A stretch of DNA of 64,000 nucleotides from Hevea brasiliensis. Taxonomy: Eukaryota > Streptophyta > Magnoliopsida > Malpighiales > Euphorbiaceae. The notes under the pieces were generated by a model. It did no database searches and was not told the DNA's origin. It worked only from the letters and a program-made list of their open reading frames with translations. A program made the translations under genes and the position numbers. The stretch spans positions 79,225,652 through 79,289,651 of the forward strand of contig NC_079496.1 in the NCBI RefSeq assembly GCF_030052815.1, in the 5' to 3' direction. Position 1 is the first letter of the stretch, and each line of letters begins with the position of its first letter. Shown in pieces: positions 1-10,012 of the stretch.

Positions 1-3000
1 CCCATTAAATACACTACAAGGGATTTTAAAAACTTTTCTTACTTCTTTTTACAGTGGTGAGCACTATTTACAGGTGTTAAAAACTTTTTTTGAACTGAAG
101 TGAATCGGCTAACACATTTAGACTATTAGTAATTTCTGTAAAAATTTTTGTAGAGTGCCCTCTGTAATTTGGATAAAACAGTTCTTCAAAAACCTGTTGA
201 AAGCACTTCAATATTTTCCTCAATCTCAAACTCCAACAAAATTCAACACAATCCACAATAATTTTTCAAAGACTGAGATTAAAGAGATACAGTACAAATT
301 TTAAAAGTCAAAATAACTCATAATTTATTTTACAACTTCAAGGTACAATTTTATTTTACAACTGCTCAAAACCAAGAACAATATGTACATACAGTGGTCA
401 TACATTACAGTACAAAATGCAAAATGTAGTATACTCGTTATACAGATAATCTCTCATTTGGATGTACTAGCGACCTAATCTGCATACTGTCTGCCTACTG
501 CGGCAAAGAATGAAAAGCTATCGTGGAGACAATGTCTCAGTGGTACACAACATTAACCAAATACAACTTTAAATCACAAATCCCAAGTTATATAAATAGT
601 GAATACTTAAAACCATAGTTAAATTCAAGACAGTAAATGTCAACAAGAATTTAAACTCCATTTCTCAATATCACAATAATTTCAATAAATCAAATCATAA
701 TTAAATTCAAAAGACAGTGAATGTCAATAAGAATTTAACTCCATTTCACAATCTCATAATACATATCAATAAACCACACACAGCTTAATCATGTTCCAAA
801 GTTTAATTCGTCCCAAAAGCCAATGGCTAATGAGGTATTCAATTCGTCCCAAAAGTCAATGACTAATGAGGAATAACATAGCTAGCTAGCAAAAATATGA
901 GTACTCATCCAATTCATCCTCAACAGGCACACACCTCAACACTTCAGCCAGAGAGGGAATTCAATTCGTCTCACTAGATAAGCTAGCGAGGAATACAATC
1001 AATATACATGATAGCTGTGGTTTCAAACCATTTCCAATGCTTTTCAATCAATAAGTATCCATCAATATCATTCAAATAATTTTTCACAGTTTCAAACCAT
1101 TTACAATGCTTTTCAAGCAATAAATATCCATCAAATATCATTCAAACAATTTTTCACAGTTTCACAATTCAAAACAACAATATACAAATAGTCATAATTT
1201 ATTTCAATTGAAAATAATTCAAAAGAAATAGCTATTGTGCACAAACCTCTGATAACTGTCTCCTGGTCTTGACCCAGTGTTTCCTTCCCTTTCCCTGAGT
1301 CTTTGCTAACTGAGAAACACAATTTGAAGTGTTTCAGTACTTAATTAAACTGTCTCTAACGACAATGTTTGATAAATAATTCACTGAATGCTATTATTTG
1401 CTTAATCAACCTAATATGTCGACCCTCGGTGCATTCTAGGTAATTTAGGTTTTAATGTTACTAACATGTCACATTCGATAGTCTTTTAGGGTTGGTACAT
1501 GTTACCAAGTTCATTTCCGTGTATACTGCATTTTCTTGCAATTTGCTGGATTCCGGGATACTAGTTTGACCTAGCCAGACGACCTAGTTTCCTCAGTTTT
1601 TGGGTTTTGGTCAAAACTACAAACTTGTAGATCTATTTCTTATGGAACGCGGGGCAAAATTTAAGGTCATTCTGAGTTATGTAGACCAAGTTATGGTCAT
1701 TTTACTATTACTGGTCAAATTGCACTAAAATTGGTCATTTTAGGTCATTTTAGGTCAATTTTGGTTCGGCCAGTTTTTGGATCCGAACTTGTGCAAGCTG
1801 TTTGACTTGCTTATGGTCATTTCTGAGCTTTGGTATCTTCATAAGACTTGTATATATAGGTCTTAACTATTCATGGTCAAAATTTCAGGTCAATTGGACC
1901 TGTTTTGAGTGAGTTATGGCCTAAACACTAACTACTGCCCAAATAGTCAATTTTCAGGCCTTATTTGCACTTAATCCGGATTTGGTCATTTTTCAAGCTA
2001 CCTTGCAAGCAGAATTTTGGTATCCTTTCTTCATGAAAGTTGGCACATTTTGTGTCTAGTCTCACCTCCAATTGGTCTCATACCAATTGGAGCCACACAC
2101 TTAAAGTTCTAGGCCTAAAACTCAAACTGCCTTATTGCATTTCTTTTATACACATCAAGGATCACTCCTAACACTTACCAAACTCAATATTCAAGTTAAT
2201 TCTGGTTGTATCATGACCTAAACATAATTCACAACACATTATAGGTCATTTTGGCAGCTTACAATTACATTTAACATACACCATAAAGTGCAGAATTTTT
2301 TTAACTCAATTTACAACAATTCAATCACCTAACTATAACACTTTTTTCATGTCCAACTTCACACCATCATATATACACTCAAACTGCCCTAACATCCAAC
2401 ACAATTCAACATTAATATACCATAAACTAAGCATGAATTCCAGCATTCTTCAAGAGTCAACAAATTGCCGCAATGGTACCTTTACATTTCATTAATTTCC
2501 AAGCTTCAAATTTCAATTCACATTTACATATACTAAGTATACATCACCCAAATAATTTCTTACACAATATACATTTAATCAATCATTTAATTCACCATTT
2601 ACAAGCAAAAATAAATTGCCTTCAAAGTGTTTCAATGGCTGCCAAAAGTACACTTCCCATTCAACATCAAACCTCAAAAATCTCTCCATAAATCAAAAAC
2701 CCATAACATCCTTACAAACTTTAATTAAACAATAATAAAAAACGCAAACTTACCACTTTGGAAATTCATCAAAACTCCACAAAAACTTTCCTTTCTTGCT
2801 GCCTATCTACTGCCCATGGTGTGGTGGTTACTTTTAGTGAAGAAACCCTAACCACTTGAAGCTTGGATCATGGATGCATGAAGCTCACAAATGGGACAAC
2901 AATGGTGGTTTGGGAGAAAAGTTGGATTCGGCAACTTTGAAGAATTTGTGGAAGAAGAAGATAAAATGGTTAGTGGTCCACTAATCTGTTCCATAATAAT

Positions 3001-3634
3001 TTTTTAAGGTGTCCATAGTGCTCCACTAATCTTTTTTTAACCTTATTATAGTTTAAAGTTTACATAATTGCACTTAATCCCCACATTTCCCTAAATTTCA
3101 TTACCCATTTAATTTCCTTTTTCATGGGGTCCCCAAATTTAAATACTATTTATTTTTAATGGACATTTAGGTCAAAAGGAAACTCGGGGTGTCAAATGAC
3201 TACAATGCTCCTGTTCGGGTTGCATTCCCGATTTTTCGGTAACACCGGGTTTTGTCCGTTTTTCGATTTCTCACTTTTCTTTGTACTAATTAATTAATTT
3301 TCATTTAATATTTCTAATGGTATTTGTATTTCAATAGGTGTCTATTTAAGTCCTAAAAATATTTTCCAGGGTTCCCCGCAGTCCAGGGCTAGTCAACGGT
3401 CCACGTCGTGACTTCCCGGTGCGGTCACCCATCGCTAGGGTTCTCGGCTCACTTAACTTGGTTACACTTCTTTGCTATTATTTTTCATTTGTTTTTCTCG
3501 TATTTTCTTTTCTTGTATTTCATTATTTTATGTCTCCTCACTCATATCGAAGTGTAGTTCTAGGCATTCTAACTGTCCGGACCACACTGGTCATTGGAAT
3601 AGTAGAACTCACTACCGAACATAGGGGTGTTACA
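1..3634 (-). repeat. Gypsy LTR, family B, left part outside window
   Basis: This matches the complete family B LTR at 43148-46973 over its whole length in the same orientation. About 79 bp of that LTR's left end are missing, so they lie left of base 1. The right edge reads GGGGTGTTACA, the reverse complement of the TGTAACACCCC start shared by the gypsy LTRs here. Base 3635 resumes the LTR of element A, so this copy entered the 5' LTR of A. The right edge is the outer U3 edge. It could therefore be a solo LTR or the 5' LTR of a complete minus-strand element extending left. The short non-LTR-like ORFs inside it show no domain. Confidence 0.85.
2066..2092. other. Perfect hairpin shared by gypsy LTRs
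   Basis: The arms CTCCAATTGGT and ACCAATTGGAG are perfect inverted repeats around a 5-base loop CTCAT. The same structure, with 9-11 bp arms, occurs at 11481-11503, 18193-18215, 30423-30445 and 45417-45443. Decayed forms occur near 20993, 33605, 38452 and 41260. It is thus a conserved part of several LTR families rather than a local accident. Its function is unknown. Confidence 0.7.
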
Positions 3635-5113
3635 TTTTAAGAGCATCGAGTTTAACACGTTAGAGCTAGGTAAAAGTGAAGTTAAATTTATTTTTGGATT
3701 TATGCCAAGATATGGTACTAAATCACTGTGAAATTGTGTGTTTCAGTGGAAAAGAATACCGGGACAGAACCCGAGGAGTCGAGTCAAGGCCAACAGGCGA
3801 CTCGTTTAAGGTTTGTGCACAACGTATACTTTTTTATAATCATCTTTTGCATACTGTTTTGAATAATGTGAAATATTGGATTATGGCATTCTTATGATGT
3901 TTGATCTAAATTGTTGAAAGTTATTATATATATTTGAAATGACAATGTTTAGCAATTTGTTAAGATAAGTTTTGAAAACACAGTGTCATGACCATATATT
4001 TGAACACCTCACTAGCACGAGTAGTGGGGGTAATTAGTTTCGAATTTTGATTCCTTCTCTGGAGAAGTGTTGAGGTGTGCCAGTAGAAGAGGATGTGAAT
4101 GGATATCCATATATTTGAGCTAGCTAGCCTTGTGATGTGATTTCTCTTTAGCCTCTGGCTATTGAGATTCTATTTGTTTCGAATGGCTGATCTAACTGTG
4201 GGTTTTATGAAATGTGTTTTGATACTTTGAAATGAACTTGGTTTGCATTAAAATCTCATAATTCATGTTTTGTGTTTAATGCACATGTTTAGTCAAATTT
4301 TTGAATAAATGTGATTTATATTTTGCATAAAGATTATTTTAGTATGTTGTGCACCACTGAGTCTTAGTACTCAGCAATAGCTTCTATTCCTGTTGCAGAT
4401 ACAGAGAATAGAGGAGCAGCAGACTGAGCTGCTAAGGATTAAAGATCATTTAGCTTGAAGTTATCGGGTATAATTTATACCCTAATTGTAAATATTTGTT
4501 TTGATGTATGTATTGCATATAAAAGTATGGACATGTAAATGGGTCTTGAGTAGCTTGTACAAAATTTGTATGAAGTTTGTAATAAAGTTTAGTCTGTATT
4601 TCTTTTGATGTAAATTTTATAAGGATGTATATAAATTGTTTTGTCTCTAATGAAAAATGAGCGGAACTATTTTATTTAATTTGAATGAAATGTATTGTTA
4701 GTATTTTGAGGATTATTAAATTTTAAACTTGAGAAATCGATTGAAATGATTATGGAGTTGTTGAAATGGATTGAGTTTGATTGTGAAATTGAAGTAGTTG
4801 TTGAGAAAACATTTTTAGAAGTGCTTTTTACAGGTATTTGAAGAACTATTTTCTCAAAGTATAAACGAAACTCTGTCAAAATTTTTATAAAATTTTGCGG
4901 AAAAATAAAATGGGCCAAAAGTTTTAACTAGTTTTTAATTTCAATTAAATGTTTCAATACCTATTAGAAAACGCTCACCACTTATCAAAAGTAAGAAAAT
5001 TGTTTTAAAATCCCTTGTAGGGTACTTAATGAGTTATCGGTAGGAGAAGTTCAGTAGTTCATTAGGTATTCTACGGGATCATGTTATGCCTTACAGAGGG
5101 GTAAGGTATGACA
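3635..5113 (+). repeat. 5' LTR of element A, 3' portion
   Basis: This is nearly identical to 12361-13616 in the 3' LTR of A, then continues to the true LTR end GGTATGACA. It starts abruptly after the end of LTR B, inside the LTR. The R-region-like part has an AATAAA near 4580. It also has an intron-like segment (GT at 3811, AG at 4398), described in the findings. Confidence 0.88.
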
Positions 5114-5121
5114 TGTTTTAG

Positions 5122-5133
5122 TGGTATCCGAGC
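5122..5133 (+). other. Primer binding site, initiator tRNA-Met type
   Basis: TGGTATCCGAGC differs by one base from TGGTATCAGAGC, the usual complement of the 3' end of plant initiator tRNA-Met. It lies 8 bp after the LTR end. Element G has the unmutated form at the same offset. Confidence 0.85.
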
Positions 5134-5301
5134 AAAATTTTGAAATATGTTTTAATTTGAGAATTTGTGCCTTTCTTTATTAAGTACAACTGCTCAATGT
5201 CCATATTTGTTACATATAGTGCATTACATCATGACTATGAACTAACGGAGGGAAATCTCCATGTTTTACTTGTTCAGGAGATACCCTAACTTCAGATTGA
5301 A

Positions 5302-6548
5302 CTGGAAGAAGAAGATCGCTCAGTTGAGCAATCTGTTGAAGCTGAGGCACAAGGGGAAGCCCCAGCTTTGCAGAATGTTAGTAGATCAGTAGCACCAGCC
5401 CCGCAAATGCCGCAGTTTCCTACATAGTTCGCACAGCAGATGGCTGCGATGTTTCAACAAATGGCTGGGGGTATGCCTGCTCAAGCTCCAACCCAGATGC
5501 TTGTGGCACAACCACTGCCTCTAGCCAGATAGTATGATAAGTTATTGAAGTATGGGGCTACAGAATTTAAGGGTACAGTGGACCCTTTAGAGGCAGAGCA
5601 ATGGCTCGAAAGAATGGACAGAGTATTTAAGAAGATGCACTGCCAAGATGAATTGAAGTTTGAGTATTCTATGTCTCTACTGCAAGGGAATGCGTATGAT
5701 TGGTGGAAGACCATCCCCCACTGCTTGGCTAAACCACCAGTGCTAACCTGGGATGACTTCATCAGAGAGTTCAGACAGAAATACATCCCAGATGCATATG
5801 TTGATCAGAAGTTATAAGAGTTTTTTAGTCTAAAACAAGGCAACAGAACAGTGGCAGAGTATGAGAGGGAGTTCTCTCGCTTAAGTCATTATGCTGGGAG
5901 TCTCCTTACCACCAGCAAGGCTAGATGCAAGAGATTTGAGACGGGTTTGAAGCCCAGCATAAGGATGCAAGTTGTGGGATTTCGACACAGCAGCTTTTTC
6001 AGAACTTATGTCTCAAGCACTGGAGCTGGAGAGAATTGAATCAGAGGCGACCCCAATAAAAGAAAAATCAGAAAAATTTGAAAGATCAGAGAAAGACAAG
6101 GGGGAAAAGTCAGTAGAGCCGAGTTCTGGTGGTACCTCTAGAAAGAAGAAGAAATTTAGTGGACCCAGCAGGGGTCGAGGTGAAAGATTTGGTAGGGGCA
6201 GATTTTCTGGATAGAGACCCCCTAGGTCTGGTCAGCAGTCAAGCAGGGGTTCACATTCTGCCCGCCCTTGTGAGACTTGTGGCAAGATTCATGGGGGGGG
6301 GGGGGAATGTTATTGGGCTACTGGAGCCTGTTTTAACTGTAGAGGCAAGGGCCATATAGCTAAAGACTGTACTAGTGCTCCGAGATATGGTCCATCTCCT
6401 ACTATTGCCGAGGGATCTATTCAGAGTCCTGCTCCCAGAGGTTCACAATCAGTTGGTAGAGGAAGAGGCAGAGGTAGAGGCACTGCTTCAGGCAGTCAGG
6501 GTATGGTTGGTCAGTCAGCACAAAGAAGTGCTTCAGCCAGAGTCTACA
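5302..6548 (+). pseudogene. gag: Element A gag (capsid and nucleocapsid), broken
   Basis: Gag would form the cytoplasmic virus-like particle. The start is lost: where G has ATG (27895) A has CTG at 5302, in frame with the rest. The capsid core is readable at 5545-5817 (EQWLERMDRVFKK, YDWWKTIP, FIREFRQKY) and continues at 5851-6000. Two zinc knuckles lie at 6269-6370: an atypical CX2CX3H knuckle, then CFNCRGKGHIAKDC of the CX2CX4HX4C type. Stops interrupt it near 5425, 5530, 5815 and 6211, nearly all CAG or CAA to TAG or TAA. One extra T near 5990 shifts the frame. A run of 13 G at about 6293 replaces 7 G in G, keeping frame but adding two glycines. Confidence 0.85.
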
Positions 6549-7027
6549 TGATGAGACAGCGAGAAGAGGCTGAGACTTCTGATGTGGTAGCTGGTACATT
6601 CTCTATCTCTGATCAATAAGTATTTGCATTGTTTGATCCGGGTTCAACCCATTCATATGTTAGTGCTAGCATAGCCAGTTCATTTGCTGTTCCATGTGTC
6701 CAAATGGGTTTTGAAGTGCTAGTAACTAGTCCGTTAGGACAAGAGGTCCGGGTCAACAGAATTTATAGAGACTGTCCTTTGGTGATCCAAGGACATGTTT
6801 TCCTGTCAGACTTGATTGAAATGCCCTTCAGAGAGTATGATATCATCTTAGGCATGGATTGGTTAGCCAGGCATCATGCCATGATTAACTGTAGACTGAA
6901 GACAGTCACTTTTGGTCTCCCTCTGTACGGTGATGTGGTAATACACGGGGAGAGGCATTTACTGCCATCAAACATCATTTTGGCTGCACTAGCCAGAAGG
7001 ATGATCAGAAAGGGGTGTGAAGCGTAG
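6549..7027 (+). pseudogene. Element A aspartic protease, broken
   Basis: This is the retropepsin-like protease that would cut the Gag-Pol polyprotein. The active-site region reads FDPGSTHSYVS at about 6632 (D-S/T-G family motif, here DPG), followed by ILGMDWL near 6850, the usual plant chromovirus landmark. A stop (GAA to TAA, 6617) sits just before the active site. Another (TAC to TAG, 7025) separates it from the reverse transcriptase. It is in the same frame as the following RT part, as expected for a single Gag-Pol ORF. The proline in DPG is also unusual for an active enzyme; G has the same proline. Confidence 0.82.
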
Positions 7028-7979
7028 TTGGCACATGTGGTAGACACCCAAGTGGGGAGTTCAGCACTGAGGGACATTCCTACTGTATGTGACTTTCCGA
7101 ATGTGTTTCCTGATGAATTGCCAGGATTACCTCCAGAAAGAGAGGTGAAGTTTGAAATTGATGTTATGCCTAGTGTGGACCTAATCTCCATAACGCCATA
7201 TAGAATGGCACCTGCAGAATTAAAAGAGTTGAAAGTGCAGTTGCAAGAATTGCTTGACAAGGGCTTTATCCGCCCTAGTGTGTCACCTTGGGGAGCACCA
7301 GTGTTGTTTGTTAAGAAGAAGGATGGCACTCTCCATTTGTGTATTGATTATCGACAGTTGAATAAGGTGACAATAAAGAATAGATATCCATTACCCCGTA
7401 TTGATGACTTGTTTGATCAGTTAAGGGGTGCAGCTGTGTTATCCAAAGTTGACCTGAGATCAGGTTATTATCAGCTGAAAGTACAAGAGCAGAGTATTCC
7501 TAAAACTGCCTTCAGAACCTGCTATGGCCATTATGAGTTTTTGGTTATGCCATTCAGGTTAACTAATGCTCCGGCTGCTTTTATGGATCTGATGAACACT
7601 ATCTTCAGACCATACCTCGACTAGTTTGTTGTGGTATTATTGATGATATATTGGTCTATTCGAGGAGTGCAGAAGAGCATGATAGACATCTGCGCATTAT
7701 ATTGTAAACTTTGAGGGAGAAACAGCTATATGCGAAATTGTCGAAATGTGAATTTTGGCTGAAAGAAACATCTTTCTTAGGGCATGTAGTATCAGAAGAG
7801 GGTATCAAGGTAGATCTAAGTAAGATTGAAGCTGTCCTTAATTGGAGGCCACCCAAAAATGTCACAGAGATTCGCAGTTTTCTGGGTTTAGCTGGATACT
7901 ACCATAGATTTGTAAAGGGATTCTCCATGTTGGCATCTCCATTGACCAAGCTACTTCGAAAAGATGTAAAATTTCAGTG
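7028..7979 (+). pseudogene. Element A reverse transcriptase, broken
   Basis: This domain copies the element RNA into DNA. Readable blocks are [49 protein letters not shown] (first catalytic aspartate) and [15 protein letters not shown]. Then comes a stop at 7622 (CAG to TAG) followed at once by a 1-base deletion that breaks the catalytic FIDD box, which is intact in G. Reading resumes at 7711 with [10 protein letters not shown] and [12 protein letters not shown] after another stop near 7706. The thumb region [11 protein letters not shown] lies near 7890. The copy is dead as a polymerase. Confidence 0.87.
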
Positions 7980-8640
7980 GACAGATAAATGCCAACAGAG
8001 TTTTGATGAATTGAAAAGATGTTTGACTGAAGCTCTAGTCCTGACTTTACCTACACCGGGTAAAGAATACACCATTTACAGTGATGCTTCTCACAATGGG
8101 TTAGGCTGTGTATTGATGCAAGATCAAAATGTCATTGCCTATGCATCACGCCAGCTAAAACCACATGAGAGGAATTATCCAACACATGATTTGGAGCTTG
8201 CAGCTATAGTGTTTGCTCTTAAGATCTAGAGACACTATTTGTATGGGGAAAAGTGTTACATTTACACAGATCATAAGAGTTTGAAGTATTTGGGCACCCA
8301 AAAAGAGCTGAATTTGAGACAGAGGAGATGGTTAGAGTTGATAAAAGACTATGATTGTCTAATAGACTATCAGCCAGGAAAGGCTAATGTTGTGGCTGGT
8401 GCCTTAAGTCGCAAAACTATGGCAAGTCTGTGGGTTACTCCTTTGTCCATGGTACATGAGTTGAGATCATTACATGCCAGTTTAGAGATTAATGATGATG
8501 GTCAGACAGCAGTTGCATGGCATGTACAGCCAGTGTTGATTGATCAGATCAGAATGGCTGCTCAGAATGACCAGAAGTATCAGAAATTATTAGAGGAAGT
8601 CCGGCAGGGCAAGAAACCAGAATTCTCAATCAGAGATGAT
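7980..8640 (+). pseudogene. Element A RNase H and tether region, broken
   Basis: RNase H would remove RNA from the RNA-DNA hybrid. Landmarks are [19 protein letters not shown] near 8068 (first acidic residue), [15 protein letters not shown] near 8190, and [12 protein letters not shown] after 8256. A stop at 8227 (TGG to TAG) lies between the last two. [14 protein letters not shown] and [15 protein letters not shown] close the domain near 8400; the family form here is usually VVADALSR. The stretch to 8640 is the variable linker before the integrase zinc finger. Confidence 0.84.
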
Positions 8641-9966
8641 GGTCTACTGCTACACCAGGGCAGAATGTGTGTTCCTAATGATGTTGATTTGAGGCAGATC
8701 ATTTTAAAGGAAGCACATGAGTCTCCTTTTGCCATGCACCCTGGTGGCACAAAAATGTATAGGGGCTTAAAGGAGAATTACTGGTGGATGGATATGAAAA
8801 GAGATGTGGTAGAGTTTGTTTCTAAATGCCTAACTTGTCAGCAAGTAAAGGCAGAGCATCAAGTACCCGCCGGGTTATTACATCCACTACCAGTACCAGA
8901 ATGGAAATAGGAGAGAATAATGATGGATTTTGTAATGGGACTTCTGAGAACACAGAAGAGCCATGATGTAGTATGGGTCATTGTTGATAGACTGACCAAG
9001 TTTGCTCATTTTCTGCCAGTCCGAATGGACTATAGTTTAGACAGATTGCCTAGGTTGTACATTGATGAGATTGTGAGACTGCATGGAGTGCCAGTATCCA
9101 TCGTATCAGACAGAGATCCTAGGTTCACTTCTAGATTCTGGGGTAGTCTTCAGAGAGCCCTAGGAACTAGATTGAACTTCAGTACTGCATTCCACCCACA
9201 GACAGATGGCCAGTCTAAGAGGGTAATTCAGATCTTGGAGGACATGCTACGGGCTTGTGTGATTGATTTTGAGGGCAGTTGGGATACACACTTGCCTTTG
9301 ATTGAGTTTGCTTACAACAACAGCTATCAATCAAGCATTGGGATGCCTCCATATGAAGCTTTGTATGGTAGAAAATGTAGAACCCCGTTGTGTTGGGATG
9401 ACGTGGGTGAAGGAAAGATGATTGTACCTGAAATTGTTCAGCAAACTGAGGAGAAGATCAGGGTAATCAGAGATTGACTTAAGACTGCATCAGACCGTCA
9501 GAAGTCCTACATTGATCTGAAGAGAAGAGATATTGAGTATGCAGTGGGTGAGAAAGTATTCCTCAAGGTTTCTCCTTAGAAGAGAATTATGAGATTCGGC
9601 AGAAAGAGGAAACTGAGTCCTTGTTTTATCGGGCCATATGAGGTTTTGGAAAGAGTGGGTCCTTTGGCATATTGTTTGGCACTACCTCCAGAGTTAGAGA
9701 AGATACATAATGTCTTCCATGTGTCTATGTTGAGGAGGTATCGATCAGACTCATCTCATGTACTACTAGTGGAAGAAATTGAAGTGAATCCAGACCTCAC
9801 ATATGAGAAAGAACCCATAGTGATTCTGGCTTATAAGGTGAAGCAGCTACGGAACAAGCAGATACCGTTGGTAAAAGTGTTGTGGAACCATCATTCGGGC
9901 CAAGAGGCTACTTGGGAACGAGAGGAGGACATGAGGAGACAGCACCCACAGCTGTTCAGAGATTGA
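8641..9966 (+). pseudogene. Element A integrase with chromodomain, broken
   Basis: Integrase would insert the cDNA; the chromodomain is thought to guide insertion to heterochromatin. The HHCC zinc finger is intact ([11 protein letters not shown] through CLTCQQ, 8716-8840). The core has aspartates in [11 protein letters not shown] and SDRDPRF. The catalytic glutamate of DX35E is changed: GQSKRV where G has GQSERV (GAG to AAG, about 9217). Stops lie at 8908, 9475 and 9577 (TGG to TAG, CGA to TGA, TGG to TAG). The C-terminal part includes FIGPYEVLERVGPLAY and KIHNVFHVSMLRRY, then a chromodomain-like stretch from about 9784 with VLWNHHSGQEATWE, ending PQLFRD at 9966. Confidence 0.88.
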
Positions 9967-9996
9967 TACCAGGTAAAATTTCGAGACGAAATTTAT

Positions 9997-10012
9997 TTAA
10001 GGGGAGGAGAAT
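9997..10012 (+). other. Polypurine tract of element A
   Basis: TTAAGGGGAGGAGAAT lies directly before the 3' LTR start TGTAACACCCC and would prime plus-strand DNA synthesis. The same tract, in reverse complement, sits beside the 3' LTRs of G and E. Confidence 0.85.
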
